Positions 8,489 through 15,737 of a DNA stretch of 64,000 bases are shown piece by piece (positions within the stretch are counted from its first letter, which is position 1; the number at the start of each line of letters is the position of its first letter). The notes under the pieces were generated by a model. The model did no database searches. It saw only the letters and a program-made list of their open reading frames with translations, and had not been told where the DNA came from. This DNA is from Thermococcus sp. M36 (GTDB taxonomy: Archaea; Methanobacteriota_B; Thermococci; Thermococcales; Thermococcaceae). A program made the translations under genes and the position numbers. Where the stretch lies: positions 682,001 through 746,000 of the forward strand of contig NZ_SNUH01000001.1 in NCBI RefSeq assembly GCF_012027355.1, read 5' to 3'.

Positions 8489-9624
8489 AAGTTCACTGCC
8501 CGGCTTGCGGAAAGATCTATGAAAACCCGGTTCAGAGGTGCGAATGCGGTGAGCCGGTGGAGTTTGAGACGTTTAAGGGAGAACCATACATAGGAAAGAG
8601 CGTCTGGGGGAGGTTTTGGGACTTCTGGCCGGTGGAACCGGCACTGGAGCTTTCCCTCGGCGAGGGGGACACGCCGCTGGTGAAGTCCAAGCTTGGTAAA
8701 GATCTCGGAATCAGACTCCACCTCAAAAACGAGACCGTAAACCCAACCTGGAGCTTCAAGGACAGGGGGACGTTTCTGGCGATCAGCTATGCCCTAAAGG
8801 CCGGCTACAAAGCGGTCGGAACGGTATCAACCGGCAACATGGCGGCGAGCGTTTCAGCCTACGCCTCCCGCGCCGGTCTGAAGGCCAAAATCCTCGTCTC
8901 TGAAAACGCGAGCGACGAGAAGCTGAAAGCCGTTTCAGTTTACGGCGGTGAGGTCATCAGGGTTCGCGGCGACTACGGGAGGCTCTACTTCGAGAGCCTG
9001 AAGCTGGGAGAAAAGCTGGGCGTCTACTTCATGAACTCGGACAATCCCTTCCGGATTGAGGGCTACAAAGGCATAGCCTTCGAGATAGCCGAAGAACTGA
9101 GCCCTGACTACGTTCTAATCCCGACCAGCTCGGGAGGTCTCTTCAGGGGAATCGCCAAGGGCTTTATCGAGCTTCACGAGAGCGGGCTCATCGATGCAGT
9201 CCCAACCCTCATCGCCGTCCAGGCTGAAGGCTGCTCACCGATATGCAGGGCTTTCAGCGAGGGAAAAGCCAGAATCGAGCGCTTTGAGAGTCCTAAAACG
9301 ATAGCCAAGGCCATAGCCAACCCCTATCCGCCGAGCGGGAACGCGGTTCTGAAGCTCATACGGGACTTCGGCTGGAGCTGCGTTTCAGTGAGCGACGATG
9401 AAATCCTTGAAGCCCAGAGGAAGCTCGCCAGCGAAGGCCTTTTCGTCCAGCCGGCGAGTGCGACAGGCATAGCGGCCCTCAAAAAGATGGACCTGCCAGA
9501 GGGCGCGAAGGTCGTTTCAATACTCACAGGTTCCGGCCTGAAGACGGCCCCCCATATCACGGGGGGCAGAATAGTGGAGTGTCCGCTGGAAGAGCTGGAA
9601 AACTGCATCAGAAGCGGTTCATAA
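8485..9624 (+). CDS. thrC: Threonine synthase
   Basis: 379 residues, PLP fold type II. It makes threonine from O-phosphohomoserine. The PLP lysine is in NPTWSFKDRGT; the phosphate-binding loop and ligand contacts are in VSTGNMAASVSAYASRAGLK and PTSSGGLFRG. The N-terminus has a small cysteine cluster, CPACGKIY and CEC, as in archaeal threonine synthases. The ATG overlaps the preceding stop. The 3' end overlaps the convergent small membrane-protein gene by 17 bases. Confidence 0.93.
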   Translation: MKVHCPACGKIYENPVQRCECGEPVEFETFKGEPYIGKSVWGRFWDFWPVEPALELSLGEGDTPLVKSKLGKDLGIRLHLKNETVNPTWSFKDRGTFLAISYALKAGYKAVGTVSTGNMAASVSAYASRAGLKAKILVSENASDEKLKAVSVYGGEVIRVRGDYGRLYFESLKLGEKLGVYFMNSDNPFRIEGYKGIAFEIAEELSPDYVLIPTSSGGLFRGIAKGFIELHESGLIDAVPTLIAVQAEGCSPICRAFSEGKARIERFESPKTIAKAIANPYPPSGNAVLKLIRDFGWSCVSVSDDEILEAQRKLASEGLFVQPASATGIAALKKMDLPEGAKVVSILTGSGLKTAPHITGGRIVECPLEELENCIRSGS

Positions 9625-9862
9625 AGAAGCGCCTCGCCCGCTGCCTGTTCCCCTCGTTTTTCTCGGACAGCAAATCAGGGTTCTCTGCGAACAGGAGCTC
9701 GTAAAGGCGCTTCAGGAGGAGCATGACTCCGGCATAAAGCCCCACAAAGAATGCAGCGATGCCGTTGGTGAAGTACCCCCAGAAGAGCAGCGTCCCGACC
9801 ATAATGCCGAATGACAGGGCAATCATGAGCCTGAGCAGGAGCGCATAGCCATAACGCTCCAT
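9608..9862 (-). CDS. Small membrane protein of unknown function
   Basis: 84 residues from the ATG at 9862. Two hydrophobic segments, LLLRLMIALSFGIMVGTLLF and GIAAFFVGLYAGVMLLL, are followed by a charged cytoplasmic-like tail ending RQRARRFFMNRF. A GTG ten codons upstream (GVDFGLLMERYG) is an alternative start, closer to the strong GGTGGGTGGTG. I do not recognise the family. The gene reads away from a perfect 22-base-arm inverted repeat that overlaps its own TATA region. Confidence 0.6.
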   Translation of the reverse strand: MERYGYALLLRLMIALSFGIMVGTLLFWGYFTNGIAAFFVGLYAGVMLLLKRLYELLFAENPDLLSEKNEGNRQRARRFFMNRF

Positions 9863-9890
9863 CAACAGCCCAAAATCCACACCACCCACC

Positions 9891-9916
9891 AAACATTTAC
9901 AACGGTGTAAATGTTT
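9891..9916. promoter_or_regulatory. Perfect inverted repeat, candidate operator between divergent genes
   Basis: AAACATTTACA (9891-9901), spacer ACGG, TGTAAATGTTT (9906-9916): an 11-bp perfect inverted repeat. It lies between the small membrane-protein gene (minus strand) and the dioxygenase gene (plus strand), and abuts CTTATAAAC, the minus-strand TATA. A dimeric repressor site is the simplest reading; the protein is not known. Confidence 0.55.
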
Positions 9917-10015
9917 ATAAGCTTTACTCCGACTCAAAGTCCAGAAGGAAACAGCGAGGGGTAAAACCGGGCAAAACGTATAAACGGGAAAGGACACAGC
10001 AACACCGGTGATAGC

Positions 10016-10804
10016 ATGCTCGTCGGGATCGGCCTGATGCCCCACGGGAACCCCGTTCTGAACCCAGAGGATGATGAAACAAAGAGGCTTGCTGAGGTTC
10101 TGAAAGGGATTGGAAAAGCTTTTTCTAAAGCAGACTCCTACGTCCTCATAAGCCCCCACAACGTCAGAATGAGCGAGCACCTCGGGATTGTCATGGCGGA
10201 GCACCTGATTTCATGGCTCGGCTTCGATGGGGTCGAACTTCCAGGGGAGTGGGAGACCGACAGAGAGCTGGCAGAGGAAATCTACCGGAAAGCCAAGGAG
10301 AGAGACTTTCCGGTCGTTGACCTCCACTTCGCCAGCAGGAGCGGGAAGTATTCGAGATGGCCTCTGAGCTGGGGCGAACTCATACCGCTCCAGTTCCTTG
10401 AAAGGAAACCACTGGTCCTCATGACCCCGGCGAGGAATCTTAGCAGGGAGATGCTAGTTAAGTTCGGCGAAACGCTTGGAGATGTCATCGAGGTAAGCGG
10501 GAAGAAAGCAGCGTTGATAATCAGCGCAGACCACGGACACGCACACGACGAGAACGGCCCCTACGGCTACAGGAAGGAGAGCGAGGAGTACGACGGGCTG
10601 ATAATGGAGCTGATAAATGAGAACAGGCTTGATGAGCTCCCAAAAATTTCCGAAGAGCTGATAAGGAAAGCTTTGCCAGACAGCTACTGGCAGATGCTGA
10701 TAATGCTGGGCGTAATGCACCGCGTTAGGGTAAAGCTCATCGAGAGCGCCTACGCCTGTCCAACCTACTTCGGCATGGCGGGGGCGCTTTGGGTGAGGGA
10801 ATGA
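10016..10804 (+). CDS. LigB/class III extradiol dioxygenase family protein
   Basis: 262 residues of the LigB (class III extradiol dioxygenase, Memo-related) superfamily. Likely metal ligands are His near GIGLMPHGNPVL and in SPHNVRM, with a further conserved cluster ISADHGHAHDENGPYG in the C-terminal half. The family cleaves aromatic rings with iron, but many archaeal members have no proven substrate. ACGTATAAACG lies 27-39 bases before the ATG, and GGTGA supports the start. It appears to be transcribed alone. Confidence 0.75.
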   Translation: MLVGIGLMPHGNPVLNPEDDETKRLAEVLKGIGKAFSKADSYVLISPHNVRMSEHLGIVMAEHLISWLGFDGVELPGEWETDRELAEEIYRKAKERDFPVVDLHFASRSGKYSRWPLSWGELIPLQFLERKPLVLMTPARNLSREMLVKFGETLGDVIEVSGKKAALIISADHGHAHDENGPYGYRKESEEYDGLIMELINENRLDELPKISEELIRKALPDSYWQMLIMLGVMHRVRVKLIESAYACPTYFGMAGALWVRE

Positions 10805-10811
10805 GGGGACC

Positions 10812-11065
10812 TCAATCCATAACGTCGAAGCTGATCTCCAGCAGTTCCCTGCTCTTCCGGAACCTGACCTTCCAGATTTTTATTTCTCTGACTTCCCCCG
10901 TTGTTCCAGTGTGCTCCTCTTGCAGGCGTTGACGTTCCAGCCCTCGATGACGACAACCTTTAGGGTCGTTATCTCTTCGGGAATCGGGAAGTTAACCCCT
11001 GCGGTATTATCAACCCGGCTGGTAAATCCCGACGGGGAACACCCAGCGCCGTTTGAAGGTTTTTC
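10812..11065 (-). pseudogene. Degenerate minus-strand gene remnant with a frameshift
   Basis: Two adjoining pieces in different frames read as coding. The first contains [20 protein letters not shown] and then GWNVNACKR. After a shift near 10914 the second continues [20 protein letters not shown], then [12 protein letters not shown] and a stop at 10812-10814. Together they look like the end of a small beta-rich protein broken by a frameshift. There is no clear start; the upstream part merges with the promoter of the cpgS-like gene. No other gene was found in 10805-11185. Confidence 0.45.
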
Positions 11066-11135
11066 AGTCCATCCATGTCCGCACCGAATAAACCACGCAA
11101 TAAGCTTGCATTGTTAAACAAAAACCGTTATAAAT

Positions 11136-11148
11136 GCCAAAAACGATA
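11136..11148 (+). promoter_or_regulatory. TATA region of the cpgS-like gene
   Basis: CCGTTATAAATGC lies 38-50 bases before the ATG at 11186. GGGGGGGTTGAG immediately upstream of that ATG is a strong ribosome site and decides the start. Confidence 0.45.
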
Positions 11149-11185
11149 CACCAGTGCCGAATTGAAAGCTTTTGGGGGGGTTGAG

Positions 11186-12532
11186 ATGACCGAAAAGAGG
11201 AGGAAGAGGGTTCTTATTCTTGGAGCCGCCGGAAGGGACTTCCACAACTTCAATGTGTTCTTCCGCGACAACCCAGAGTACGAGGTTGTAGCTTTTACCG
11301 CGACCCAGATCCCTGACATCGAGGGCAGACTCTACCCGCCCGAGCTCGCCGGAGAGCTCTATCCGAACGGGATCCCGATATGGAGTGAGGACGACCTTGA
11401 GAAGATCATCAAGGAGCACAACATCGATATCGTCGTCTTCGCCTACTCCGACGTCTCCCACGAGCACGTCATGCACCTCGCCAGCAGGGCCCACAGCGCT
11501 GGTGCCGACTTCTGGCTCCTCGGTCCAAAGAGCACCATGATAAAGAGCACCAAGCCGGTCATAGCGGTCACCGCCGTCAGAACCGGCTGTGGAAAGAGCC
11601 AGACCAGCAGAAAGGTGGCCCAGATCCTCCAGGAAATGGGCTACAAGGTCGTTGCCATCAGACACCCGATGCCCTACGGCGACCTCAGGAAGCAGATCGT
11701 CCAGCGCTTCGCCAGCTACGAGGATCTCGACAAGCACGAGTGCACCATCGAGGAGAGGGAAGAGTACGAGCCCTACATCGACAGGGGCATGGTTGTCTAT
11801 GCAGGCGTTGACTACGAGAAGATCCTCCGCGAGGCCGAGAAAGAAGCTGACATAATCCTCTGGGACGGCGGAAACAACGACTTCCCGTTCTACGAACCAG
11901 ACCTCTGGATAGTCGTCACCGACCCGCACAGGCCTGGCCACGAGCTCAAGTACCACCCAGGTGAGACCAACTTCAGGGCTGCCGATGTCATAATCATCAA
12001 CAAGATAGACACCGCCAACAGGGACGACATCCAGAAGGTCAGGGAGAGCATCGAGAAGGTTAACCCGAACGCCATCGTCATCGACGGCGCCTCACCGCTC
12101 TACGTGGACAAGCCGGAGCTCATCAAGGGCAAGCGCGTTCTCGTCGTCGAGGACGGTCCGACCCTCACCCACGGCGGCATGAAGTACGGTGCTGGCTACA
12201 TCGCCGCCAAGAAGTATGGCGCCAAGGAGATAATCGACCCGAGGCCCTATGCCGTCGGCTCAATAATTGACACCTACAAGAAGTACAGCCACCTTGACGT
12301 CATCCTGCCGGCTATGGGCTACGGCGCCAAGCAGATCAAGGAGCTTGAGGAGACCATCAACAGGGCTGACGCTGACGTCGTCATCATGGGTACTCCCATC
12401 GACCTCCGCCGCGTCATGAAGCTCAACAAGCCGGCCGTCAGGGTCAGGTACGAGCTTGAGGAGATCGGCGAGCCGAAGCTCAAGGACATCCTCAAGGAGT
12501 TCGTCGAGAAGTGCGAGAAGCTCAAGAAGTGA
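11186..12532 (+). CDS. cpgS: Cyclic 2,3-diphosphoglycerate synthetase-like protein
   Basis: 448 residues from the ATG at 11186. Longer in-frame extensions to 11075 are rejected because a run of seven Gs gives a ribosome site here. The N-terminal third resembles a Rossmann-like nucleotide fold (RVLILGAAGRDFHNFNVFF). A P-loop-like segment TAVRTGCGKSQTSRK lies near residue 135, followed by ILWDGGNNDFPF and DVIIINKIDTAN, which recalls P-loop GTPases. The whole matches CpgS of methanogens, which closes the ring of cyclic 2,3-diphosphoglycerate. Codon use is strongly biased and G/C-ending, which suggests high expression. That compound is not an established Thermococcus solute, so the real product may differ. 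Confidence 0.8.
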   Translation: MTEKRRKRVLILGAAGRDFHNFNVFFRDNPEYEVVAFTATQIPDIEGRLYPPELAGELYPNGIPIWSEDDLEKIIKEHNIDIVVFAYSDVSHEHVMHLASRAHSAGADFWLLGPKSTMIKSTKPVIAVTAVRTGCGKSQTSRKVAQILQEMGYKVVAIRHPMPYGDLRKQIVQRFASYEDLDKHECTIEEREEYEPYIDRGMVVYAGVDYEKILREAEKEADIILWDGGNNDFPFYEPDLWIVVTDPHRPGHELKYHPGETNFRAADVIIINKIDTANRDDIQKVRESIEKVNPNAIVIDGASPLYVDKPELIKGKRVLVVEDGPTLTHGGMKYGAGYIAAKKYGAKEIIDPRPYAVGSIIDTYKKYSHLDVILPAMGYGAKQIKELEETINRADADVVIMGTPIDLRRVMKLNKPAVRVRYELEEIGEPKLKDILKEFVEKCEKLKK

Positions 12533-12540
12533 GCTTCTTA

Positions 12541-12567
12541 ATTTCCTGTTTTCTTTTCTATACTTCA
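12541..12567 (+). terminator. T-rich termination region after the cpgS-like gene
   Basis: Several T tracts (TTTCCTGTTTTCTTTTC) begin about ten bases after the stop, the usual form of archaeal intrinsic termination. Confidence 0.35.
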
Positions 12568-12622
12568 GACAGAGAGTAATCCTTTTATAAAAAGAAGTCC
12601 ACATAATTCATTGGTGATAGCT

Positions 12623-12856
12623 ATGATTGGAGAAGGAATATTTTTCGCCATGTGGGGCTTTGGAATGGTTCTAGGAATCCTCGGCCTTATTGCCGTTGTC
12701 TGGGTAATCTACGACGTTCTGGCCAAGCAGAAGAGGATGCCCGATGTTGAGAAGATCATATGGATACTCGTTGCTTTCTTCCTCAACATAATAGGCGCAA
12801 TAATCTACTACATCATAGTCAAGAGAGAGCACAAGTACGAGGAGGCAGGGGAGTAA
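12623..12856 (+). CDS. PLDc_N-type small membrane protein (copy 1)
   Basis: 77 residues from the ATG at 12623 (TTGGTGAT upstream); a GTG at 12611 is possible. Two TM segments, MVLGILGLIAVVWVIYDVL and IIWILVAFFLNIIGAIIYYI, are joined by AKQKRMPDVEK. This is the pattern of the PLDc_N domain, found alone or before phospholipase D-like enzymes. A CTTTTATAAAAAG promoter lies near 12582. A related protein is encoded 2.8 kb downstream at 15477, on the far side of a decayed stretch. Confidence 0.75.
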   Translation: MIGEGIFFAMWGFGMVLGILGLIAVVWVIYDVLAKQKRMPDVEKIIWILVAFFLNIIGAIIYYIIVKREHKYEEAGE

Positions 12857-12861
12857 CACCC

Positions 12862-13737
12862 TTAAGGGGGTTCATTACCCCCTCTCATTTTAACATCGAA
12901 TTCATATATCCACCACTCAAAGCTGGCGCTCCTTTTATAAGGGCTCCCAAACTCCGTTCCAATTTCCCAGTCTTCCAGATAAAGCTCCCCAAAGCTTTTA
13001 ACTCTGCAGGGGTTTTCTTCAAAAACCTCTTCAGCCGCGGATAAAAATGGTACAATATCAAGTTCGACCTTCGCACTCTTAATAGGTTCCGTTAAGCGGA
13101 AAGTTATCAAATCCCACGGAAAAGCATTACAGTAGAGCCACACTTCCCATTCTGCTTCCATCAAAGTACCGTTCACAATCATCGGGACCTGTATAGTCTT
13201 AATTTCACTCCCCGCGGGCCTCAGGAGTGAATTTGAGTAGAGCCATACCATCAACTCCACGTCACCCTCTTTAACTCCTTCCGCTTTCTTCTCCGAGGTT
13301 ATCCACGTTTCCATGGCCAAGTTTATGGGAAGATCCCTTTCGTGCCAGAGGAAGTATTCCAACGTTATCCTGAAACTTCCGATGTCCCTTACTTTTTCTG
13401 GGAGCTTTCCAGTGGTTCCATGCCCAGTCCATGGCTTATAGCCGTAAATAACCTCAGGATATCCATGAACGTAGTGCTGAGGCTCTTTCATCACGATATC
13501 GCTCAGATTTGCGTAAAACCTTATCGTATGGTTGCTTTTGTAATAAATCATTTCAGCGCTACCGTTGAACGTCTTGATGTTCCAAAAGTTGAGCTCCATT
13601 ATAAGCTCGGTGCCGTTGTAGTCTATCCTTCTATTTGAGCCGGGCTCGGTTAGGACAATGGTTTCCCCTTCCCTCAGACAGCCGAGCAGTAAAGCCGAGA
13701 GAACCACCAAGATAACAAGCAGCGGCTTTATCCTCAT
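12862..13737 (-). CDS. Glycoside hydrolase family 12 lipoprotein (endoglucanase-like)
   Basis: 291 residues from the ATG at 13737. A lipobox VLSALLLGCL (Cys near residue 19) indicates lipid anchoring outside the cell. The body matches GH12: HGYPEVIYGYKPWTGHG, then LPINLAMETWITSE. The nucleophile Glu is in GDVELMVWLYSN and the acid/base Glu in WEIGTEFG, both present. GH12 enzymes cleave beta-1,4-glucans with retention, as in Pyrococcus EglA. A TTG at 13767 would add ten residues but spoil the signal peptide. It converges on the small membrane gene at 12623. Confidence 0.85.
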   Translation of the reverse strand: MRIKPLLVILVVLSALLLGCLREGETIVLTEPGSNRRIDYNGTELIMELNFWNIKTFNGSAEMIYYKSNHTIRFYANLSDIVMKEPQHYVHGYPEVIYGYKPWTGHGTTGKLPEKVRDIGSFRITLEYFLWHERDLPINLAMETWITSEKKAEGVKEGDVELMVWLYSNSLLRPAGSEIKTIQVPMIVNGTLMEAEWEVWLYCNAFPWDLITFRLTEPIKSAKVELDIVPFLSAAEEVFEENPCRVKSFGELYLEDWEIGTEFGSPYKRSASFEWWIYEFDVKMRGGNEPP

Positions 13738-13812
13738 GATAGATGCATACCTGCTGTGGACTTTCAAGTGAACATTTTCTAATATGTCAGATTAGGTATA
13801 TAACCTTTGCCA

Positions 13813-13826
13813 GCAACGAACGTTGC
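13813..13826. promoter_or_regulatory. Short inverted repeat upstream of the DUF6544-type pseudogene
   Basis: GCAACG-AA-CGTTGC lies about 14 bases after the TATA-like AGGTATATAACC (13795-13806) and 27 bases before the pseudogene start. It is a possible operator of the once-active gene. Confidence 0.3.
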
Positions 13827-13853
13827 AATTACATAAAAGAGGTTAGAAAGAAA

Positions 13854-14703
13854 TGATGAAAAGCATATTAGTCGTGCTGGGTGTAGTTGTTATCCTTATT
13901 GTTTCAGTCTCCTTTCTCGGTGGTATTGCGTTCACCAAGAGGACAAGAGACGAGGCAAGGAAGCTTTTTGAAAATTAGTGAGTTAGAGAAATCCAAGATT
14001 GTTACCGAAGAAGAAATAAAGGATTTGCCCGAGCCTGTTCAAGGGTATTTAAGATATACCCAGGTCATAGGCAAGGAAAAAATTAACACTGTTAGGCTAA
14101 AACAGAGTGGACATTTCCGCATGAAGGAGGATCAAAGGTGGATGCCAATAACAGCGGAGCAGTATTTTAGCGTGGACTCCGCCGAGTTCATCTGGATGGC
14201 GGAAGTGAAGGCGGCCCCACTGCTGTAGATACATGCAAAGGATGAGTTTGTTGATGGCAAAGGCAATCTGGTGGTAAAACTCGTAGGGCTAATTACGGTT
14301 GTTGATGCGAAAGGAGACGAGATTGACCACGGAGAACTCTTGAGGTTTCTCGCCGAGTGCATCTGGTTCCCCGCAGCGTTTTAAAACGAGCACATCACAT
14401 GGGAAGATACAGACAACACCTCAGCAAGAGCCACGATAACCCGTGAGAATGTTTCAGCTTCAGCAATCTTCTATTTCAATGAAAAGGGCGAAATAACTAG
14501 AATCACTACAAAACGGTACCATGGAAGTGAATGGAAAGTTCGTTTTAAGGGATTGGGAGGGGCAGATTGTGGAATATAACGAATTCAACGGCGTTACTGT
14601 CCCAAGCAGGGTCAACATAGTCTGGAAACTAGAAACAGGAGATTTCTGCTACGACCAGATTGAGATCGTGGACATTGAGTATAATGTCCCCTCCGCCTAC
14701 TGA
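13854..14703 (+). pseudogene. DUF6544-type membrane-anchored protein, broken by two stops and two frameshifts
   Basis: The start MMKSILVVLGVVVILIVSV is a signal anchor. After a frameshift near 13975 the text continues EEEIKDLPEPVQGYLRYTQV, then RWMPITAEQYF. A TAG interrupts at 14226-14228 (APLL-stop-IHAKDEFVDG). HGELLRFLAECIWFPAAF is followed by TAA at 14382-14384. A second frameshift near 14525 leads into LRDWEGQIVEYNEFNGVTVP and the end at 14701-14703. Every element of the DUF6544/DUF6920 family is recognisable in order, so decay is recent. The two stops look like single-base changes. The function of the intact family is unknown. Confidence 0.75.
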
Positions 14704-15296
14704 TGGATCTGAATCTTCATTACTTTTTAACTTTAACAATTCCTGAACCAAATGAAGGTTTTATATTTCCGGCAGGTTCTCAGTCTGTCTAAGTAATACA
14801 AGGGGAGCACAAAGGGCCCACTGGTATTGCTGAGGACATTAGGAGAAGGGTTCCACAGCATGATACCTTAGAGATATACAACATCCACATCTTCAGTGCT
14901 TGGGGAGGATCGGCTCCCTGGGGATAATTCCAAGAAAATTCACCATTTTAGGCATGTCCAGATCCAAGGAAGGCACTACACATTTGATCTATGGGAGATT
15001 TCTGCTGTTGGGATGTTTTGAGAAGGGATGAGCCACTCCGCAAACTGCAAAGGTGGAGGTTATGTTTCATGTGAGCTCGCTGTGACCTCTGGAAAACTGG
15101 GCTCTGAACTGAGATGTTCCATAAACTGTCACATCCACAGAGCCTGACAGAGAAAGTAGTAACCGATAAGTTTTTAAACCCCCGTGAGGTTGAGTACATA
15201 AAAGTGTACTACAAAAATCTGTACTTGACATGGAAGGGAAGTACATCATATCATACATGGCATGGAAGCGGCACTTGAAAGCTGGAGGTGGAGAAA
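14704..15296. other. Decayed stretch without a convincing gene
   Basis: Short coding-like pieces remain, for example EDIRRRVPQHDTLEIYNIHI near 14835-14900 and a 54-codon frame at 15114-15278 reading EKVVTDKFLNPREVEYIKVY. None has a clear start or a family match, and the frames are interrupted. It follows the DUF6544-type pseudogene directly and probably has the same history. Composition is more AT-rich than nearby core genes. Confidence 0.4.
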
Positions 15297-15407
15297 ATGT
15301 TTGATTTCGAGGCTCTGAAGTTTTGGAAAAAGGTCGGACGCAATGAGGGCGAAGTCATGAGGGAGTGGGCGTTCAAAGAGGCCCACGAAGTCAGCAACAG
15401 ATGGTGA
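15297..15407 (+). CDS. Very small hypothetical ORF, possibly a remnant
   Basis: 36 residues (MFDFEALKFWKKVGRNEGEV then MREWAFKEAHEVSNRW). GGAGGTGGAGAAA just before the ATG is a good ribosome site, the main argument that it is translated. The sequence is charged and helix-like with no family match. It sits at the edge of the decayed stretch, so it may be the surviving start of a longer gene. Confidence 0.3.
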   Translation: MFDFEALKFWKKVGRNEGEVMREWAFKEAHEVSNRW

Positions 15408-15476
15408 ACAGCACCGTTTCATTTTTTACTCCCCATATGGGGAACCCCCTAAAATCAGCACCAAATCCTGCTGGGG

Positions 15477-15737
15477 ATGGAAAAGATGCCACATATCGGA
15501 ACCGAATTTGGCGCCTTCTGGGCGATGTGGGTAATAGGACTGACGGCCACCGCGTGGATAATCCTTGACATCATCGTAAGGCAGAAGACCATGTCCCGCG
15601 GCGAGAAAACGGTGTGGGCACTGGCGGCGATATTGCTGAACCTCCCAGTCGTTCCAGTCATTGCAGGATCCATAGGCAAGCTGTGTCTGGCGTTGGTTTA
15701 CTACCTTGTTTCTAGGAAAGGGGGCAAAACAAAATGA
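15477..15737 (+). CDS. PLDc_N-type small membrane protein (copy 2)
   Basis: 86 residues. Two TM segments (FWAMWVIGLTATAWIILDII and WALAAILLNLPVVPVIAG) separated by RQKTMSRGEK give the same layout as the protein at 12623, with W-x-I-x-D-x-x-x-x-Q-K and N-L-P in matching places. Role unknown. Its stop overlaps the ATG of the MFS gene by four bases, so the two are co-translated and it may support that transporter. An in-frame ATG at 15486 is an alternative start. Confidence 0.65.
   Translation: MEKMPHIGTEFGAFWAMWVIGLTATAWIILDIIVRQKTMSRGEKTVWALAAILLNLPVVPVIAGSIGKLCLALVYYLVSRKGGKTK

Noticed and set aside
9608-10204. 198-codon version of the small membrane-protein gene
   Set aside because: The extra N-terminal 114 residues would cover the operator-like repeat, both promoters and the start of the divergent dioxygenase gene; the ATG at 9862 gives a sensible protein.
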